A stretch of 64,000 bases of DNA from Arthrobacter ulcerisalmonis (GCF_900609065.1 NZ_UXAU01000029.1:1-64000); one strand, 5' to 3'; counted from the first letter of the stretch, positions 36,181 to 45,747 are shown. Notes: a model not told the origin generated them from the sequence alone. Made by a program: numbers and translations.

Positions 36181-36750
36181 ATGCGCTGGGATGCACTCTT
36201 TGGGGACCTTGAAAGTCAGTTTGCGGAAGCCGATCGGCTGGCACTCGATGACGAGATCAACGATCGTGCGCGCGCAGAACTGGTCAACATTACGTTGGCA
36301 GATAGGCTCCGCGGTTCCGTGGGCGCAGCCTTGACGGTTCATTTCGTATCCGGCGACAGCGCGCGCGGAGAGCTGCGAGCCGTCGGCATGGACGCCCTGG
36401 TCGTGGCGGAAGGAATGCGGCAAATGCTCATCCCTTACGCAGCAGTCTCCCGATATGGGGGCCTCAGCCGGTTTGCGGTGGCGGAATCCTCACCTACGCG
36501 TCAGCGCCAAGGCTTGGCCCATGCGCTGCGGAGGATGGCCATGGACCGGGAAGAAGTGTCCGTCCTGCTTGGTGCTGGCCAGGAGGGGACTCGCTTGATC
36601 GGTCATATCGATCGAGTGGGTCAGGACTTCTTCGACCTGATAACCGAGACAAATGCAGAGGAGCGGCGGACGAAACCTCCCGCAGAGCCGGTATCTGTTC
36701 CATTTTCCAGCTTGCTCGCCGTGACGTCACGGTCCGCTGCATCACTCTAG
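36181..36750 (+). CDS. Conserved actinobacterial protein of unknown function
   Basis: The 189-residue protein begins MRWDALFGDLESQFAEADRL and contains a central beta-rich stretch (VGAALTVHFVSGDSARGELR, about 45-65) and a second (GTRLIGHIDRVGQDFFDLIT). These could be two related small barrel-like domains. I recognise no catalytic motif, signal peptide or membrane helix. The start is uncertain: no ribosome site precedes the ATG, and in-frame GTG or TTG codons up to 54 bases upstream (36127, 36139, 36175) are alternatives. It converges with the small HTH gene and is divergent from the LysM gene. Confidence 0.7.
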   Translation: MRWDALFGDLESQFAEADRLALDDEINDRARAELVNITLADRLRGSVGAALTVHFVSGDSARGELRAVGMDALVVAEGMRQMLIPYAAVSRYGGLSRFAVAESSPTRQRQGLAHALRRMAMDREEVSVLLGAGQEGTRLIGHIDRVGQDFFDLITETNAEERRTKPPAEPVSVPFSSLLAVTSRSAASL

Positions 36751-36848
36751 GGTTTGAAGTGTCCCCACGAGCGCAATCGACCTGAGCGTCGCCCGATGGG
36801 GATGCCGGTTGAGGGGTCGATCGGCGTGCTGGGCCCCTCGTCACAGCG

Positions 36849-37064
36849 CTAAGCCAGTTTTGCCTTGGCCTCGCTGATCATGCGGCTGGCCTCGGCATAG
36901 CGTTCCTCGATGTACTGCTCCAGCATTGTCTCTTCAACCCGCCACTGGCCGCGGCCACCTACCTGGATCGCCTTGAGTTCTCCGCTCCGGACCAAGGCAT
37001 ACGCTGCCGGTGAGTTGATCTGCAGTTGCTCGGCTACGTCTGCGAGCGTCAAAAACCTAGGCAT
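36849..37064 (-). CDS. Small excisionase/BldC-like helix-turn-helix protein
   Basis: The 71-residue protein is a single MerR-type winged helix: PRFLTLADVAEQLQINSPA, then YALVRSGELKAIQVGGRGQW, then RVEETMLEQYIEERYAEASR. Proteins of this size (excisionase/HTH_17, AlpA, BldC) bind DNA, often cooperatively at direct repeats. The ATG at 37062-37064 gives the domain exactly; upstream frame is open but not conserved-looking. It is divergent from the SAF/CpaB-like gene and lies near the TTGAT repeats, so it may control this cluster. No integrase or attachment site is present, so a phage excisionase role is unlikely. Confidence 0.8.
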   Translation of the reverse strand: MPRFLTLADVAEQLQINSPAAYALVRSGELKAIQVGGRGQWRVEETMLEQYIEERYAEASRMISEAKAKLA

Positions 37065-37102
37065 AGATCTATTTTGCCACCGAGTGACCTGATTTGCTGG
37101 CG

Positions 37103-37111
37103 TTATCCACA
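37103..37111 (+). promoter_or_regulatory. DnaA-box-like 9-mer TTATCCACA
   Basis: An exact match to the general bacterial DnaA box TTATNCACA lies in the divergent gap between the HTH gene and the SAF-domain gene. A single box can occur by chance. Confidence 0.3.
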
Positions 37112-37212
37112 GTTTCGCATTCTTCGTGATTTTCTCTTTCGTTCCCGTGGCCTTGCGGCAACAATGAGGAGTCGGAGATGCAGCCGCGTGCGGCGTAGCA
37201 AGGAGAGTCACC

Positions 37213-37851
37213 ATGGTTCACGAGTCACCTGCCGCAGCTGCGAGGCTAAAGCGACCGTCATGGAACGATCCACGCCTTCTCATCGGGATGTTGCTGGTGC
37301 TGGTTTCCGTAGCCGGTGTGGTTCTGCTGGTCGGCAGTGCTGATCGCACCACCGAGGTGTTCGCGGCCAAAGATGGCATCGCTGTGGGTGAGCGACTCAC
37401 AGCCGAAAACGTTGTTCGCGCGAAGGTCCGCCTGGGCGATACCGAGGCACTCTATCTCACCGCCGAATCCGGACTCAGCGAGGGCATGGTGGCAGTGCAA
37501 CGGATTGGCAAGGACGAACTGGTTCCCAAGGCAAGCCTGGGGACCATCGATCGACTGAATCGGAAGCCCGTGGCGATTGCCGTCGAGGCCGCACTTCCGG
37601 CGCAGGCCGTAGCGGGTGCTCGCGTCGATGTCTGGGTGGCCCAGCCCGACGCCAAGAACGGCTTCGGTGAACCGAAAATGTTGCTTCCCGGCGCAGAGAT
37701 CGCCGAGGTCATGGCTGGAACAACCACGTTGGGCTCGTCGAAAAGCACTGTCCTCATGGTCCTGGTGCCAGACGGCCAAATGCCGGCGCTCCTCGGAGCC
37801 CAAGCCAACGACGCAAAAATTGCCGTGGTCTGGAACCCAGGCGCCCCATGA
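37213..37851 (+). CDS. SAF-domain (CpaB/RcpC-like) membrane protein
   Basis: The 212-residue protein has a transmembrane helix (about 22-41, LLIGMLLVLVSVAGVVLLVG) and an extracytoplasmic SAF domain (about 48-112: FAAKDGIAVGERLTAENVVR ... RIGKDELVPKASLG). A C-terminal domain (about 120-205) resembles the RcpC region of CpaB. CpaB/RcpC proteins belong to Tad/Flp pilus systems, where they support the secretin or wall passage. The ATG has AAGGAGAG five bases upstream. It overlaps the ATPase gene by four bases. No pilin, TadA, TadB or TadC is in the window, so its role here is open. Confidence 0.82.
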   Translation: MVHESPAAAARLKRPSWNDPRLLIGMLLVLVSVAGVVLLVGSADRTTEVFAAKDGIAVGERLTAENVVRAKVRLGDTEALYLTAESGLSEGMVAVQRIGKDELVPKASLGTIDRLNRKPVAIAVEAALPAQAVAGARVDVWVAQPDAKNGFGEPKMLLPGAEIAEVMAGTTTLGSSKSTVLMVLVPDGQMPALLGAQANDAKIAVVWNPGAP

Positions 37852-39155
37852 GCATTCCTGTTGTGACAGTGGGCCAGCGCGGCGATGACCTGGTTGGTGG
37901 CCTTGAGAGACTCCACGGTCCGGTCACCATCGTCCGTCGGTGTGCTGAACTTCCGGAGTTACTGGCTGCCTGCCAAAGCGGACTTGCGCGCGCCGCTGTG
38001 GTGGCCGAGGGTAGTGAAGGACTCACTGCGTCGTTGGTGGATCGCCTTGGCGCTGTCGGAGTGGTGATTGTGGCGCTGACGGATGACCTGGCAGAGTCGG
38101 CGCGGCTGAAAAGTATTGGGGTGACCACCGCAACGGCCAGCGTTGAGTCCTCGGTGCTCTCGGACCGGATTGCCGAGGCTGTGTCCCAGATGGGTGCCAG
38201 CGGTGGCCGTGGCCTGCCGGGAAACGTTCGAGTGGGACAGTTGACCACGCAGGAACAGCCAGCTGAGCCCTGGGCGCCAGTAGGGGACGCCTCCGGCTCA
38301 GGCCGTGTCATCGCGGTGTGGGGACCAGCAGGTGCCCCCGGTCGGACCACCCTGGCCGCCAATATTGCCGGCGAACTGGCAGGTGAAGGGCAGAAAGTCT
38401 TGCTGGTCGACGCCGATACCTACGGGGCCAGCATCGCCGCCGTCTTGGGGCTCATGGATGAATCCGCTGGACTGGCGCAAGCCTGCAGGCTTGCTGACCA
38501 AGGATTGCTAGACGCCGACGCCCTCCGACGAACGACCATCACCATTGCGGCTGCAGCGGGATCTTTTGGTGTCCTGACGGGCATCACCCGAGCCGATCGG
38601 TGGACTGAACTTCGGGCCCGGGCCCTGTCGCTTGTCGTCGAACGTGCTCGGCAGCTTCACGATGTAGTCATTCTGGACACAGGCTTCAATCTCGAGGCCG
38701 AGGAAGACCTCAGTTTCGACACAGCCGCGCCTCGGCGGAACGCCGCAACGTTGCGGTCGCTGGAGTTGGCAGACACGATCTACGCTGTGGGGGCGGCAGA
38801 CCCCGTGGGGATCCCTCGATTGGTACGGGGGCTGGCAGAACTGGCCAACACGCTCCCACAGGCTGCTCCCGTCGTTGTTCTGAACAAAGTCCGGTCCTCG
38901 GCTGTGGGGCGGAACCCGGAGCGGCAACTCCGGGACGCGTGGCAGCGATTTGGTCCCAGTCCCAAACTGGCTCTGTTCCTGCCGTACGATCGTGCTGCCG
39001 CTGACGCCGCACTGTTGGTGGGGTCGTTACTCCTTGAAGCAGCACCTGATTCCAACCTCCGTCAGGCCATCAGAAATATTGTTTGTGCATCCGACCAGCA
39101 AAAGCGCAAAAGCTCTGTCTTTTCTTCCACACCATGGCGTCAACGGAAGGGCTAG
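37848..39155 (+). CDS. CpaE/TadZ-like MinD/ParA-superfamily ATPase with altered P-loop
   Basis: The 435-residue protein has an N-terminal receiver-like domain (about 1-115) and a ParA/MinD-type domain (about 150-400). The P-loop reads GPAGAPGRTT (159-168): both the signature Lys and the Walker A Lys are missing, the latter replaced by Arg166. Later motifs are KVLLVDADTYGAS and VVILDTGFNLEAEED. CpaE/TadZ proteins localise Tad pilus machinery to the pole; many TadZ proteins bind ATP with atypical P-loops. It is translationally coupled to the SAF-domain gene (ATGA). NAD-GDH follows after 52 bases. Confidence 0.82.
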   Translation: MSIPVVTVGQRGDDLVGGLERLHGPVTIVRRCAELPELLAACQSGLARAAVVAEGSEGLTASLVDRLGAVGVVIVALTDDLAESARLKSIGVTTATASVESSVLSDRIAEAVSQMGASGGRGLPGNVRVGQLTTQEQPAEPWAPVGDASGSGRVIAVWGPAGAPGRTTLAANIAGELAGEGQKVLLVDADTYGASIAAVLGLMDESAGLAQACRLADQGLLDADALRRTTITIAAAAGSFGVLTGITRADRWTELRARALSLVVERARQLHDVVILDTGFNLEAEEDLSFDTAAPRRNAATLRSLELADTIYAVGAADPVGIPRLVRGLAELANTLPQAAPVVVLNKVRSSAVGRNPERQLRDAWQRFGPSPKLALFLPYDRAAADAALLVGSLLLEAAPDSNLRQAIRNIVCASDQQKRKSSVFSSTPWRQRKG

Positions 39156-39207
39156 GCTCGCCTAAGAGCTGCGATGGTGCAGCAAAATCCCTAACGGAGG
39201 CTTGTCG

Positions 39208-42200
39208 ATGTCGTCTGGATCCAACGTGGCGGATCAGTCCCTTTCCCTCGAAGACCCAGAGGGCTTCATGGCGGACTACTACCAACACCTTGCCGAGGAG
39301 GACGCGCGGAGTTACTCTGCAACAACTCTGGCGGCGCGGGTTCAGCGGCACCGAGAGGTCGCGGCCCAGCGACAGACCGGGCGTTCACTGGTCTCCATCT
39401 CGGATGAGGCCGACAGCAGCGTTGTCTTTGTTGTCACCGACGACATGCCGTTCCTTGTTGATTCCGTCAACGGCGAGATCATCCGCCAAAACGCAGCCAT
39501 CAAGCTGGTGGTGCATCCGCTGTTTGTCGCGATCAGGAATCGTGAGACTGGTGCGTTGACCAAGGTCAACAAGGTGCCCGCACATTTGGGAATTTCCAGT
39601 GGTGACACGGCGGCAATGCCCAGCATCTCCCACCTGATTGCGCAGGGCGAAAATGCCTCGCACATGGAGTCTTGGATCGCCGTCGAAATCAACCGGATTT
39701 CTGATGCTGCTAAAGACGAGCTCATTGCCGGACTGCACCGGATCCTCAACGATGTTCGCGCCGCTGTCGAGGATTGGCCCAAGATGCGGCACAAGGCGCT
39801 GAGTATCGCGGACAGCCTGGGGCAGGCGCCCAACCCTGCTGACATCGCAGAGTTGGGCCAGGCTCAGGACCTTCTTCGGTGGCTGGACAGCGGAAATTTC
39901 ACCTTCCTTGGCTACCGCGAGTACGATCTGGTCACCCAAAATGGCGAGGACGTCCTGGAACTGCGGCGGGACAGCGGTCTCGGTTTGTTGCGGACCACTG
40001 CGGACTCGCCCCACGTTCAGCACCTCACGGAGACAGGCCAGAAGATGGCCCGCGAAAAGCGGGCACTGGTGATCACCAAGGCAAACTCGCGTTCCACTGT
40101 CCACCGCTCTGCCTACCTGGACTACATCGGAATCAAGAGCTTCGATGCGGCTGGCAACGTCAACGGTGAACGCCGTTTCATTGGCCTGTTCGCCACGAGT
40201 GCCTACACAGGATCCGTCCTGAACATCCCGCTGGTCAGGGAGAAGGTTGGCGCGGTCCTCAGCAGCGCCGGATTCCCGCCGGACTCCCATTCAGGCAAGG
40301 ACCTGCTGGGTATCCTGGAGACTTATCCGCGGGACGAGATGTTCCAGATCGAGGCTGCCGACCTCACTGCCACCGCATTGGGGATCCAGAAGCTCCAGGA
40401 ACGCCGACGGACCAGGCTCTTTCTCCGTCCCGACATCTACGGTCGGTTCATGTCTGCGCTGGTCTACCTCCCGCGCGATCGCTACACCACCAACGTCCGG
40501 CTCCGGATCGAACGCGAACTGCGCGAGACGTTCGCGGCTGAATCCATTGATTACGAAGCCCGCATGACCGAATCGGCGTTGGCGCGGCTATTCTTCCGGA
40601 TCCGCCTCCCGAAGAGCGTTGCCGCGGCTGAGGTCAACGTGCAGGAACTCGAAGCCCGCTTGGTCATGGCAGCCCGGTCATGGAGCGAGGGCATCGCGGA
40701 TGTCTTGCGCGAGGGTAGGGAAATCAGTGCGGCCAAGCAGTTGGCGGCCATCTGGTCGGAGGCTTTTCCCGCCAGCTACCGCGTCGACTATGAAGTTGAG
40801 GACGCTCTCGAGGACATCCAACGCTTTGAAATGTACGGCGCCGCCGCCGAGCGAACCTCAGGGATCAGGCAGGAGCGTCCGGGCGTGCACGTGTATCTGC
40901 CCGACGGTGCTGGCACCACGCTTGAAGAAGACGCCAGGGTCAAGCTCTACCTCCTGGAACCCAAGAGCCTGTCCCAGATTCTGCCGTTCTTCCACAACCT
41001 GGGACTTGAAGTGCTGGACGAACGGCCCTTCGAAATTGAAACGGCAGACGACAGGGACTTCTTCCTTTACGACCTGGGCCTGAAGTATCCTGCCGGCGTC
41101 GATCCCCTTGGTACCGGTGAGTTGCTGGCGGATTCATTTGGCGCTGCAGTCAGTGGAAACACCGAGTCTGATAGTTTCGACCGGTTGGTTCTCCGGGAAG
41201 GGCTCTCCTGGCGCCAGGTCACCGTGCTGCGCGCGTATGCCCGCTACATGCGGCAGATGGGCAACACTAACTCGTTCGAGTTTATGGCTGACACGTTGCT
41301 TGCGAACCCGGCCGTTACACGCGGAATGATCAGCCTATTTGGTGCTCGCTTTGATCCGTCCCAGCCCGATGCAGATCGAGAAGCAGCCCAGGCATCCGTT
41401 CGGGAGGAGCTCCTGGCAGCTATCGAGGACGTGGCAACGCTCGACGCCGACCGCGTCCTGCGGATCTTCGTCAACCTCATCGAGGCGACCCTTCGTACCA
41501 ACTACTTCCAGGGCAAAACGCACCTGAGCTTCAAATTGGATCCCGTGCAGATCGACGGGCTGCCCTTCCCTCGACCGATGTTTGAGATCTGGGTCTACTC
41601 GCCCCGGGTTGAAGGAGCGCACCTTCGTTTCGGGGCCGTGGCCAGGGGCGGGCTCCGCTGGTCCGACCGTCGCGAAGACTTCCGCACAGAGGTCTTGGGC
41701 CTGGTCAAGGCACAAACCGTCAAGAACGCAGTGATTGTGCCGACCGGCGCCAAGGGTGGATTCTTCGCGAAACAACTGCCGGATCCGGCAATCGACCGCG
41801 GCGCTTGGATGAGCGAAGGTATTGAGAGCTACAAGACTTTCATTCGCGGCCTACTGGACATCACCGACAACCTCGTCACGGAGGATGGCCTCGAAAAGGT
41901 CGTACCGCCGTCGAACGTTGTCCGGCACGACGGCGACGATACCTACCTCGTGGTGGCTGCAGACAAGGGAACGGCATCGTTCTCCGACATTGCCAACGGC
42001 CTGGCCGAGGAGTACGGCTTTTGGCTGGGGGACGCCTTCGCGTCCGGAGGATCAGTGGGCTACGACCACAAGGCGATGGGGATCACCGCCCGTGGCGCCT
42101 GGGAGTCCGTCAAACGGCACTTCAGCGAGCTTGATCTGGACACCCAGTCGCAACCGTTCACCGTCGTCGGCGTGGGGGACATGTCAGGCGACGTGTTTGG

Positions 42201-44061
42201 AAACGGGATGCTCCTCTCGCGTCACATCCGTCTGGTAGCTGCTTTTGACCACCGGCACATCTTCCTGGATCCGACGCCCTCTGAAGAATCCTCCTTCGTG
42301 GAACGCGAGCGGCTCTTCGCACTGCCCCGGTCCTCCTGGGACGACTACGATAGGTCGCTCATCAGTGCAGGCGGTGGAGTCTTCCCGAGGCAGTCGAAAT
42401 CCATCCCCCTCTCGCCGGAAGTTCGATCCGTGCTGGGCTTGCCCGCAGGCACAACGCAGTTGAGCCCGACCGAACTCCTCCGCGCCATTCTCTTGGCTCC
42501 TGCTGACCTGCTCTACAACGGCGGCATCGGCACCTACGTCAAGGCAAGCGCGGAAACGCAGGCGTCGGTAGGGGACAAGGCAAACGACGCTATCCGCGTG
42601 GACGGCCGGGACCTGCGCGTCAAAGTCGTCGGGGAGGGCGGCAACCTTGGCATGACCCAGCGGGGGCGGATCGAAGCTGCGCTGCAAGGCGTCATCCTCA
42701 ACACCGACGCCATTGACAACTCGGCCGGTGTGGACTGCTCCGACCATGAGGTCAACATCAAAATCTTCGTTGACCGGATGATGGCCGCCGGCAAACTCTC
42801 CGCCGCCGAACGCTCCGAATTCCTGGCGTCCATGACTGAGGAAGTCGGCCGGTTGGTCCTTGAGGACAACATCGACCAAAACATCCTGCTGCTCAACGAT
42901 CGCACCCGGGTCGCTGAGTGGAGCCCCAGCTATGAGCGGTTGATGGATTGGTTGGAGACCCGCGCGGACCTGAAACGTGACCTGGAGGCGCTGCCAACCA
43001 CCGATTCGCTGCAGGAGCGGCTGCAGCAGGGTCAGGGCCTCACCTCCCCGGAACTCTCCGTACTGGCCGCCTACGCGAAGATCGAGTTGGCGGCTGCACT
43101 GCGTGACAGTGACCTGGCCAACGATCCTTGGTTCCGACAGACACTCCGGGCCTATTTCCCACAGCAGTTACGCGAGCGGTTCGACGAAGAATTGGACACC
43201 CACCCGCTGCGACGGGAAATCATCGCAACGGTGGTTGCCAACGACATCATCAACCTTGGCGGGATTACCTTCGCGTTCCGGGTGATGGAGGAGACGTCAG
43301 CGTCTGAAGTGGCGGTGGCCAAGGCCTTCGTTGCCCTTCGTGAAATCTATGGCCTGGATTCGATGGTGGCAGAACTCAACAGTTTGCCGGCGTCGTTCCC
43401 CACGGAGCAATGGAGCGCCATCCACCTCGACATCCGGAGGCTGCTGGACCGGGCCGTCAGGTGGCTGCTGGGCCAGGCAAGCATGTCCGCACCCATCGCT
43501 GAGATGGTCGCTGACTTCAAGCCCACCGTGGAACCCCTCCGGGCCCGGCTCCTGGACTACCTGCGCGGTACCGACCATGACCGGGTGTCTGAGTGGTTGG
43601 ACAAGGCCCGCGAATGGGACTTGCCTGCAGACCTCGCGGTGCGATGGGCGGAGCTGTTTGAGAGCTTTGCACTCCTTGACATCGCCAAGATCGCCAAGGT
43701 GCGTGACGATTCTGTGCCGGACATTGCCGGCGTCTACTTCACGGTGTTCAATCGCTTCCACGTTGATGGCCTGCTGGAGCGGATCAGCAGCCTGCCCCGA
43801 CAAGATCGGTGGCAGGCGCTGGCCCGGGCCGCCTTGCGTGATGACCTTTACTCCACCGTCATGGATATGACGACGGCGGTGCTGGACGCCACCAGTGCAG
43901 GCCTCGAACCGCAGTCGCGGATCGAAGGATGGGAGCAGCAGAACGCCGAACAGTTGGCCCGAGCCAAGACCATGTTTGACGAGGTCAACTCCCTTGAGGC
44001 CGACGATATGGCGTCCCTGTCGGTAGCATTGAGGCTCTTGAGGTCAATCGTCCGACGCTGA
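39208..44061 (+). CDS. gdh: NAD-specific glutamate dehydrogenase, large (180-kDa) class
   Basis: The 1617-residue enzyme is the large NAD-dependent GDH that oxidises glutamate to 2-oxoglutarate and ammonia in the cytoplasm. The N-terminal part (about 1-700) contains ACT-like regulatory segments (VFVVTDDMPFLVDSVNGEII). The catalytic core lies at about 790-1200, with the substrate-binding KGGFF motif including Lys849 (VPTGAKGGFFAKQLPDP). Other landmarks are GGLRWSDRREDFRTEVLGLV and VVGEGGNLGMTQRGRIE. The helical C-terminus is typical. The ATG at 39208 is chosen over an in-frame TTG at 39202 because CGGAGG lies seven bases before it. It is the catabolic GDH of many actinobacteria. Confidence 0.97.
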   Translation: MSSGSNVADQSLSLEDPEGFMADYYQHLAEEDARSYSATTLAARVQRHREVAAQRQTGRSLVSISDEADSSVVFVVTDDMPFLVDSVNGEIIRQNAAIKLVVHPLFVAIRNRETGALTKVNKVPAHLGISSGDTAAMPSISHLIAQGENASHMESWIAVEINRISDAAKDELIAGLHRILNDVRAAVEDWPKMRHKALSIADSLGQAPNPADIAELGQAQDLLRWLDSGNFTFLGYREYDLVTQNGEDVLELRRDSGLGLLRTTADSPHVQHLTETGQKMAREKRALVITKANSRSTVHRSAYLDYIGIKSFDAAGNVNGERRFIGLFATSAYTGSVLNIPLVREKVGAVLSSAGFPPDSHSGKDLLGILETYPRDEMFQIEAADLTATALGIQKLQERRRTRLFLRPDIYGRFMSALVYLPRDRYTTNVRLRIERELRETFAAESIDYEARMTESALARLFFRIRLPKSVAAAEVNVQELEARLVMAARSWSEGIADVLREGREISAAKQLAAIWSEAFPASYRVDYEVEDALEDIQRFEMYGAAAERTSGIRQERPGVHVYLPDGAGTTLEEDARVKLYLLEPKSLSQILPFFHNLGLEVLDERPFEIETADDRDFFLYDLGLKYPAGVDPLGTGELLADSFGAAVSGNTESDSFDRLVLREGLSWRQVTVLRAYARYMRQMGNTNSFEFMADTLLANPAVTRGMISLFGARFDPSQPDADREAAQASVREELLAAIEDVATLDADRVLRIFVNLIEATLRTNYFQGKTHLSFKLDPVQIDGLPFPRPMFEIWVYSPRVEGAHLRFGAVARGGLRWSDRREDFRTEVLGLVKAQTVKNAVIVPTGAKGGFFAKQLPDPAIDRGAWMSEGIESYKTFIRGLLDITDNLVTEDGLEKVVPPSNVVRHDGDDTYLVVAADKGTASFSDIANGLAEEYGFWLGDAFASGGSVGYDHKAMGITARGAWESVKRHFSELDLDTQSQPFTVVGVGDMSGDVFGNGMLLSRHIRLVAAFDHRHIFLDPTPSEESSFVERERLFALPRSSWDDYDRSLISAGGGVFPRQSKSIPLSPEVRSVLGLPAGTTQLSPTELLRAILLAPADLLYNGGIGTYVKASAETQASVGDKANDAIRVDGRDLRVKVVGEGGNLGMTQRGRIEAALQGVILNTDAIDNSAGVDCSDHEVNIKIFVDRMMAAGKLSAAERSEFLASMTEEVGRLVLEDNIDQNILLLNDRTRVAEWSPSYERLMDWLETRADLKRDLEALPTTDSLQERLQQGQGLTSPELSVLAAYAKIELAAALRDSDLANDPWFRQTLRAYFPQQLRERFDEELDTHPLRREIIATVVANDIINLGGITFAFRVMEETSASEVAVAKAFVALREIYGLDSMVAELNSLPASFPTEQWSAIHLDIRRLLDRAVRWLLGQASMSAPIAEMVADFKPTVEPLRARLLDYLRGTDHDRVSEWLDKAREWDLPADLAVRWAELFESFALLDIAKIAKVRDDSVPDIAGVYFTVFNRFHVDGLLERISSLPRQDRWQALARAALRDDLYSTVMDMTTAVLDATSAGLEPQSRIEGWEQQNAEQLARAKTMFDEVNSLEADDMASLSVALRLLRSIVRR

Positions 44062-44087
44062 GTGCTGGCGTCGCAACTGGAGGTGTA

Positions 44088-45554
44088 GTGGCAATCTTTA
44101 CGGACCCCATCAGGGAACACGCTGATTTTGGGCCGGGCGATGCCGAATGGCTGCACCTGCTGGTGGGGGATTGGCAGATGGTGGCGGACTTGGCTTTTGC
44201 TGACCTGGCACTATGGTTCCCGCACCCGGAGCACGGGTACGTAGCGTTGGCGCATGTCCGGCCCTCCACCTCACACACGGTGTTTCATGGAGACTTCGTG
44301 GGGGAGGGGATCAGGTCGGACTTGCGTCCGCTCGTGGACAAGGCGTGGGAGAGCCGCTCTATTGAACGCTCCAGCGAGACCAGTTGGAGCAGCGAGATGG
44401 CACTCCGGGTGGAGGCGGTGCCCATGGTGCGCAACGGCAGGACGCTTGCCGTGCTCACCACGCATATGGACCTTTCCAGTTCGCGCATGCCGTCCCGCCT
44501 GGAACTGACCTACCGTCAATGCGCCTACGATTTGCTGCGGATGGGCACCCTGGGCTTGTGGCCGGACTTCGCTTCGCCCACAGGATCCCGCCGTGGCGCG
44601 CCTCGCGTGGGGGATGGGCTGATCCGGTTGGATGCCGAGGGCATTGTCCAGTACGCAAGTCCGAACGGCGTCTCAGCGTTCCGCCGCCTCGGCGATGGTG
44701 AGTCGTTGGAGGGCAGGTCCCTTGCCGAAGTGACGGCTAGTCTGTTGAAGGACCGTCGGATGGTCGACGAAACCTTGCCCCTTGTGGTGACCGGCAGGAT
44801 GCCGTGGCGCAGTGAGATTGAATCCCGCGGCGTCAGTCTGTCGCTCCGTGCCATTCCGCTGCGCGACGAGGAGCACCGTTTCGGCGCCCTCGTCCTGTGC
44901 CGGGACGTGTCCGAGCTGCGCCGGCGGGAGATGGAACTGGTGACGAAGGACGCCACCATCCGCGAGATCCATCACCGGGTGAAGAACAACCTGCAGACGG
45001 TGGCGGCTTTGCTTCGCATGCAGTCCCGACGCATGGTCAGTGATGAAGCCAAACAGGGCCTGGAACAGGCGATGCGGCGGGTGGCGACCATCGCACTGGT
45101 GCACGAAACCCTCTCGCAGGGTTTGACGCAGAGTGTGGACTTCGACGAGCTGATTGGTCGGCAGTTCCGGCTGTCCGCTGAGGTCGCGTCGCCGTCGCAG
45201 CAGGTGAAGACCGAGCGTTCCGGCTCCTTTGGCGAACTGCCCAGCGATCTGGCAACGCCCCTGGCATTGGTGATCAATGAGTTGGTGACCAACGCTGTGG
45301 AGCACGGCCTCGATGGCCGCACCGGTACTGTCTGGCTCATTGCCGACCGCACGGAGGCCGACGACGGCGAAGAGATCACCGTGACAATCGCCGACAACGG
45401 CGTGGGACTGCCCGACAAGCCCTACACCGAGGGGTTGGGTCTGCAGATTGTCCGGACACTCGTCATGAGCGAATTGGGCGGCAGCATTGCTTGGCTTCCC
45501 CGCGACGGTGGCGGAACGTCCGTGCAGATCCGGCTGAGCCTCTTGGACAAATAG
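44088..45554 (+). CDS. pdtaS: Cytosolic sensor histidine kinase PdtaS (HisKA_2)
   Basis: The 488-residue soluble kinase has an N-terminal GAF domain (about 1-150), a PAS domain (about 175-280, GLIRLDAEGIVQYASPNGVS) and a HisKA_2 dimerisation domain. The phosphoacceptor pair His295-His296 lies in IREIHHRVKNNLQTVAALL. A HATPase domain (LVINELVTNAVEHGLDG, IADNGVGLP, GLGLQIVRTLV) completes it. This is the order of PdtaS/Rv3220c, which phosphorylates the antiterminator PdtaR. No PdtaR gene is present in the window. The GTG start has GGAGG six bases upstream. The gene lies next to whiB1, as in Mycobacterium tuberculosis (Rv3220c-Rv3219). Confidence 0.93.
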   Translation: MAIFTDPIREHADFGPGDAEWLHLLVGDWQMVADLAFADLALWFPHPEHGYVALAHVRPSTSHTVFHGDFVGEGIRSDLRPLVDKAWESRSIERSSETSWSSEMALRVEAVPMVRNGRTLAVLTTHMDLSSSRMPSRLELTYRQCAYDLLRMGTLGLWPDFASPTGSRRGAPRVGDGLIRLDAEGIVQYASPNGVSAFRRLGDGESLEGRSLAEVTASLLKDRRMVDETLPLVVTGRMPWRSEIESRGVSLSLRAIPLRDEEHRFGALVLCRDVSELRRREMELVTKDATIREIHHRVKNNLQTVAALLRMQSRRMVSDEAKQGLEQAMRRVATIALVHETLSQGLTQSVDFDELIGRQFRLSAEVASPSQQVKTERSGSFGELPSDLATPLALVINELVTNAVEHGLDGRTGTVWLIADRTEADDGEEITVTIADNGVGLPDKPYTEGLGLQIVRTLVMSELGGSIAWLPRDGGGTSVQIRLSLLDK

Positions 45555-45678
45555 CCTCTTGTCGGGTGTGCCTGGTGAGGAGCCGGCGCACTCTCGGCTG
45601 GCACTCTCGGTGAATTTCCGTGGGCCGGTCGGGCTCAGCAGCAGCCCCCTGGCCTTCAAAACTCGCCGGCTTAAAGAA

Positions 45679-45719
45679 AGAGCCCCGGCGGCAACCTGAG
45701 CGGTTGCTGCCGGGGCTCT
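45679..45719. terminator. Bidirectional terminator between pdtaS and whiB1
   Basis: AGAGCCCCGGCGGCAACC pairs with GGTTGCTGCCGGGGCTCT (one mismatch) around a five-base loop. It lies between convergent genes ending at 45554 and 45748, with A-rich sequence before and CTAA after. Confidence 0.85.
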
Positions 45720-45747
45720 CTAACGCTTATTCAGGAAGCGCGACTAC

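Noticed and set aside
36849..37064. Excisionase-like HTH as evidence of a prophage or integrative element
   Set aside because: No integrase, attachment repeat, tRNA or phage gene lies nearby, and the surrounding genes are chromosomal and syntenic; a BldC-like regulator is more likely.
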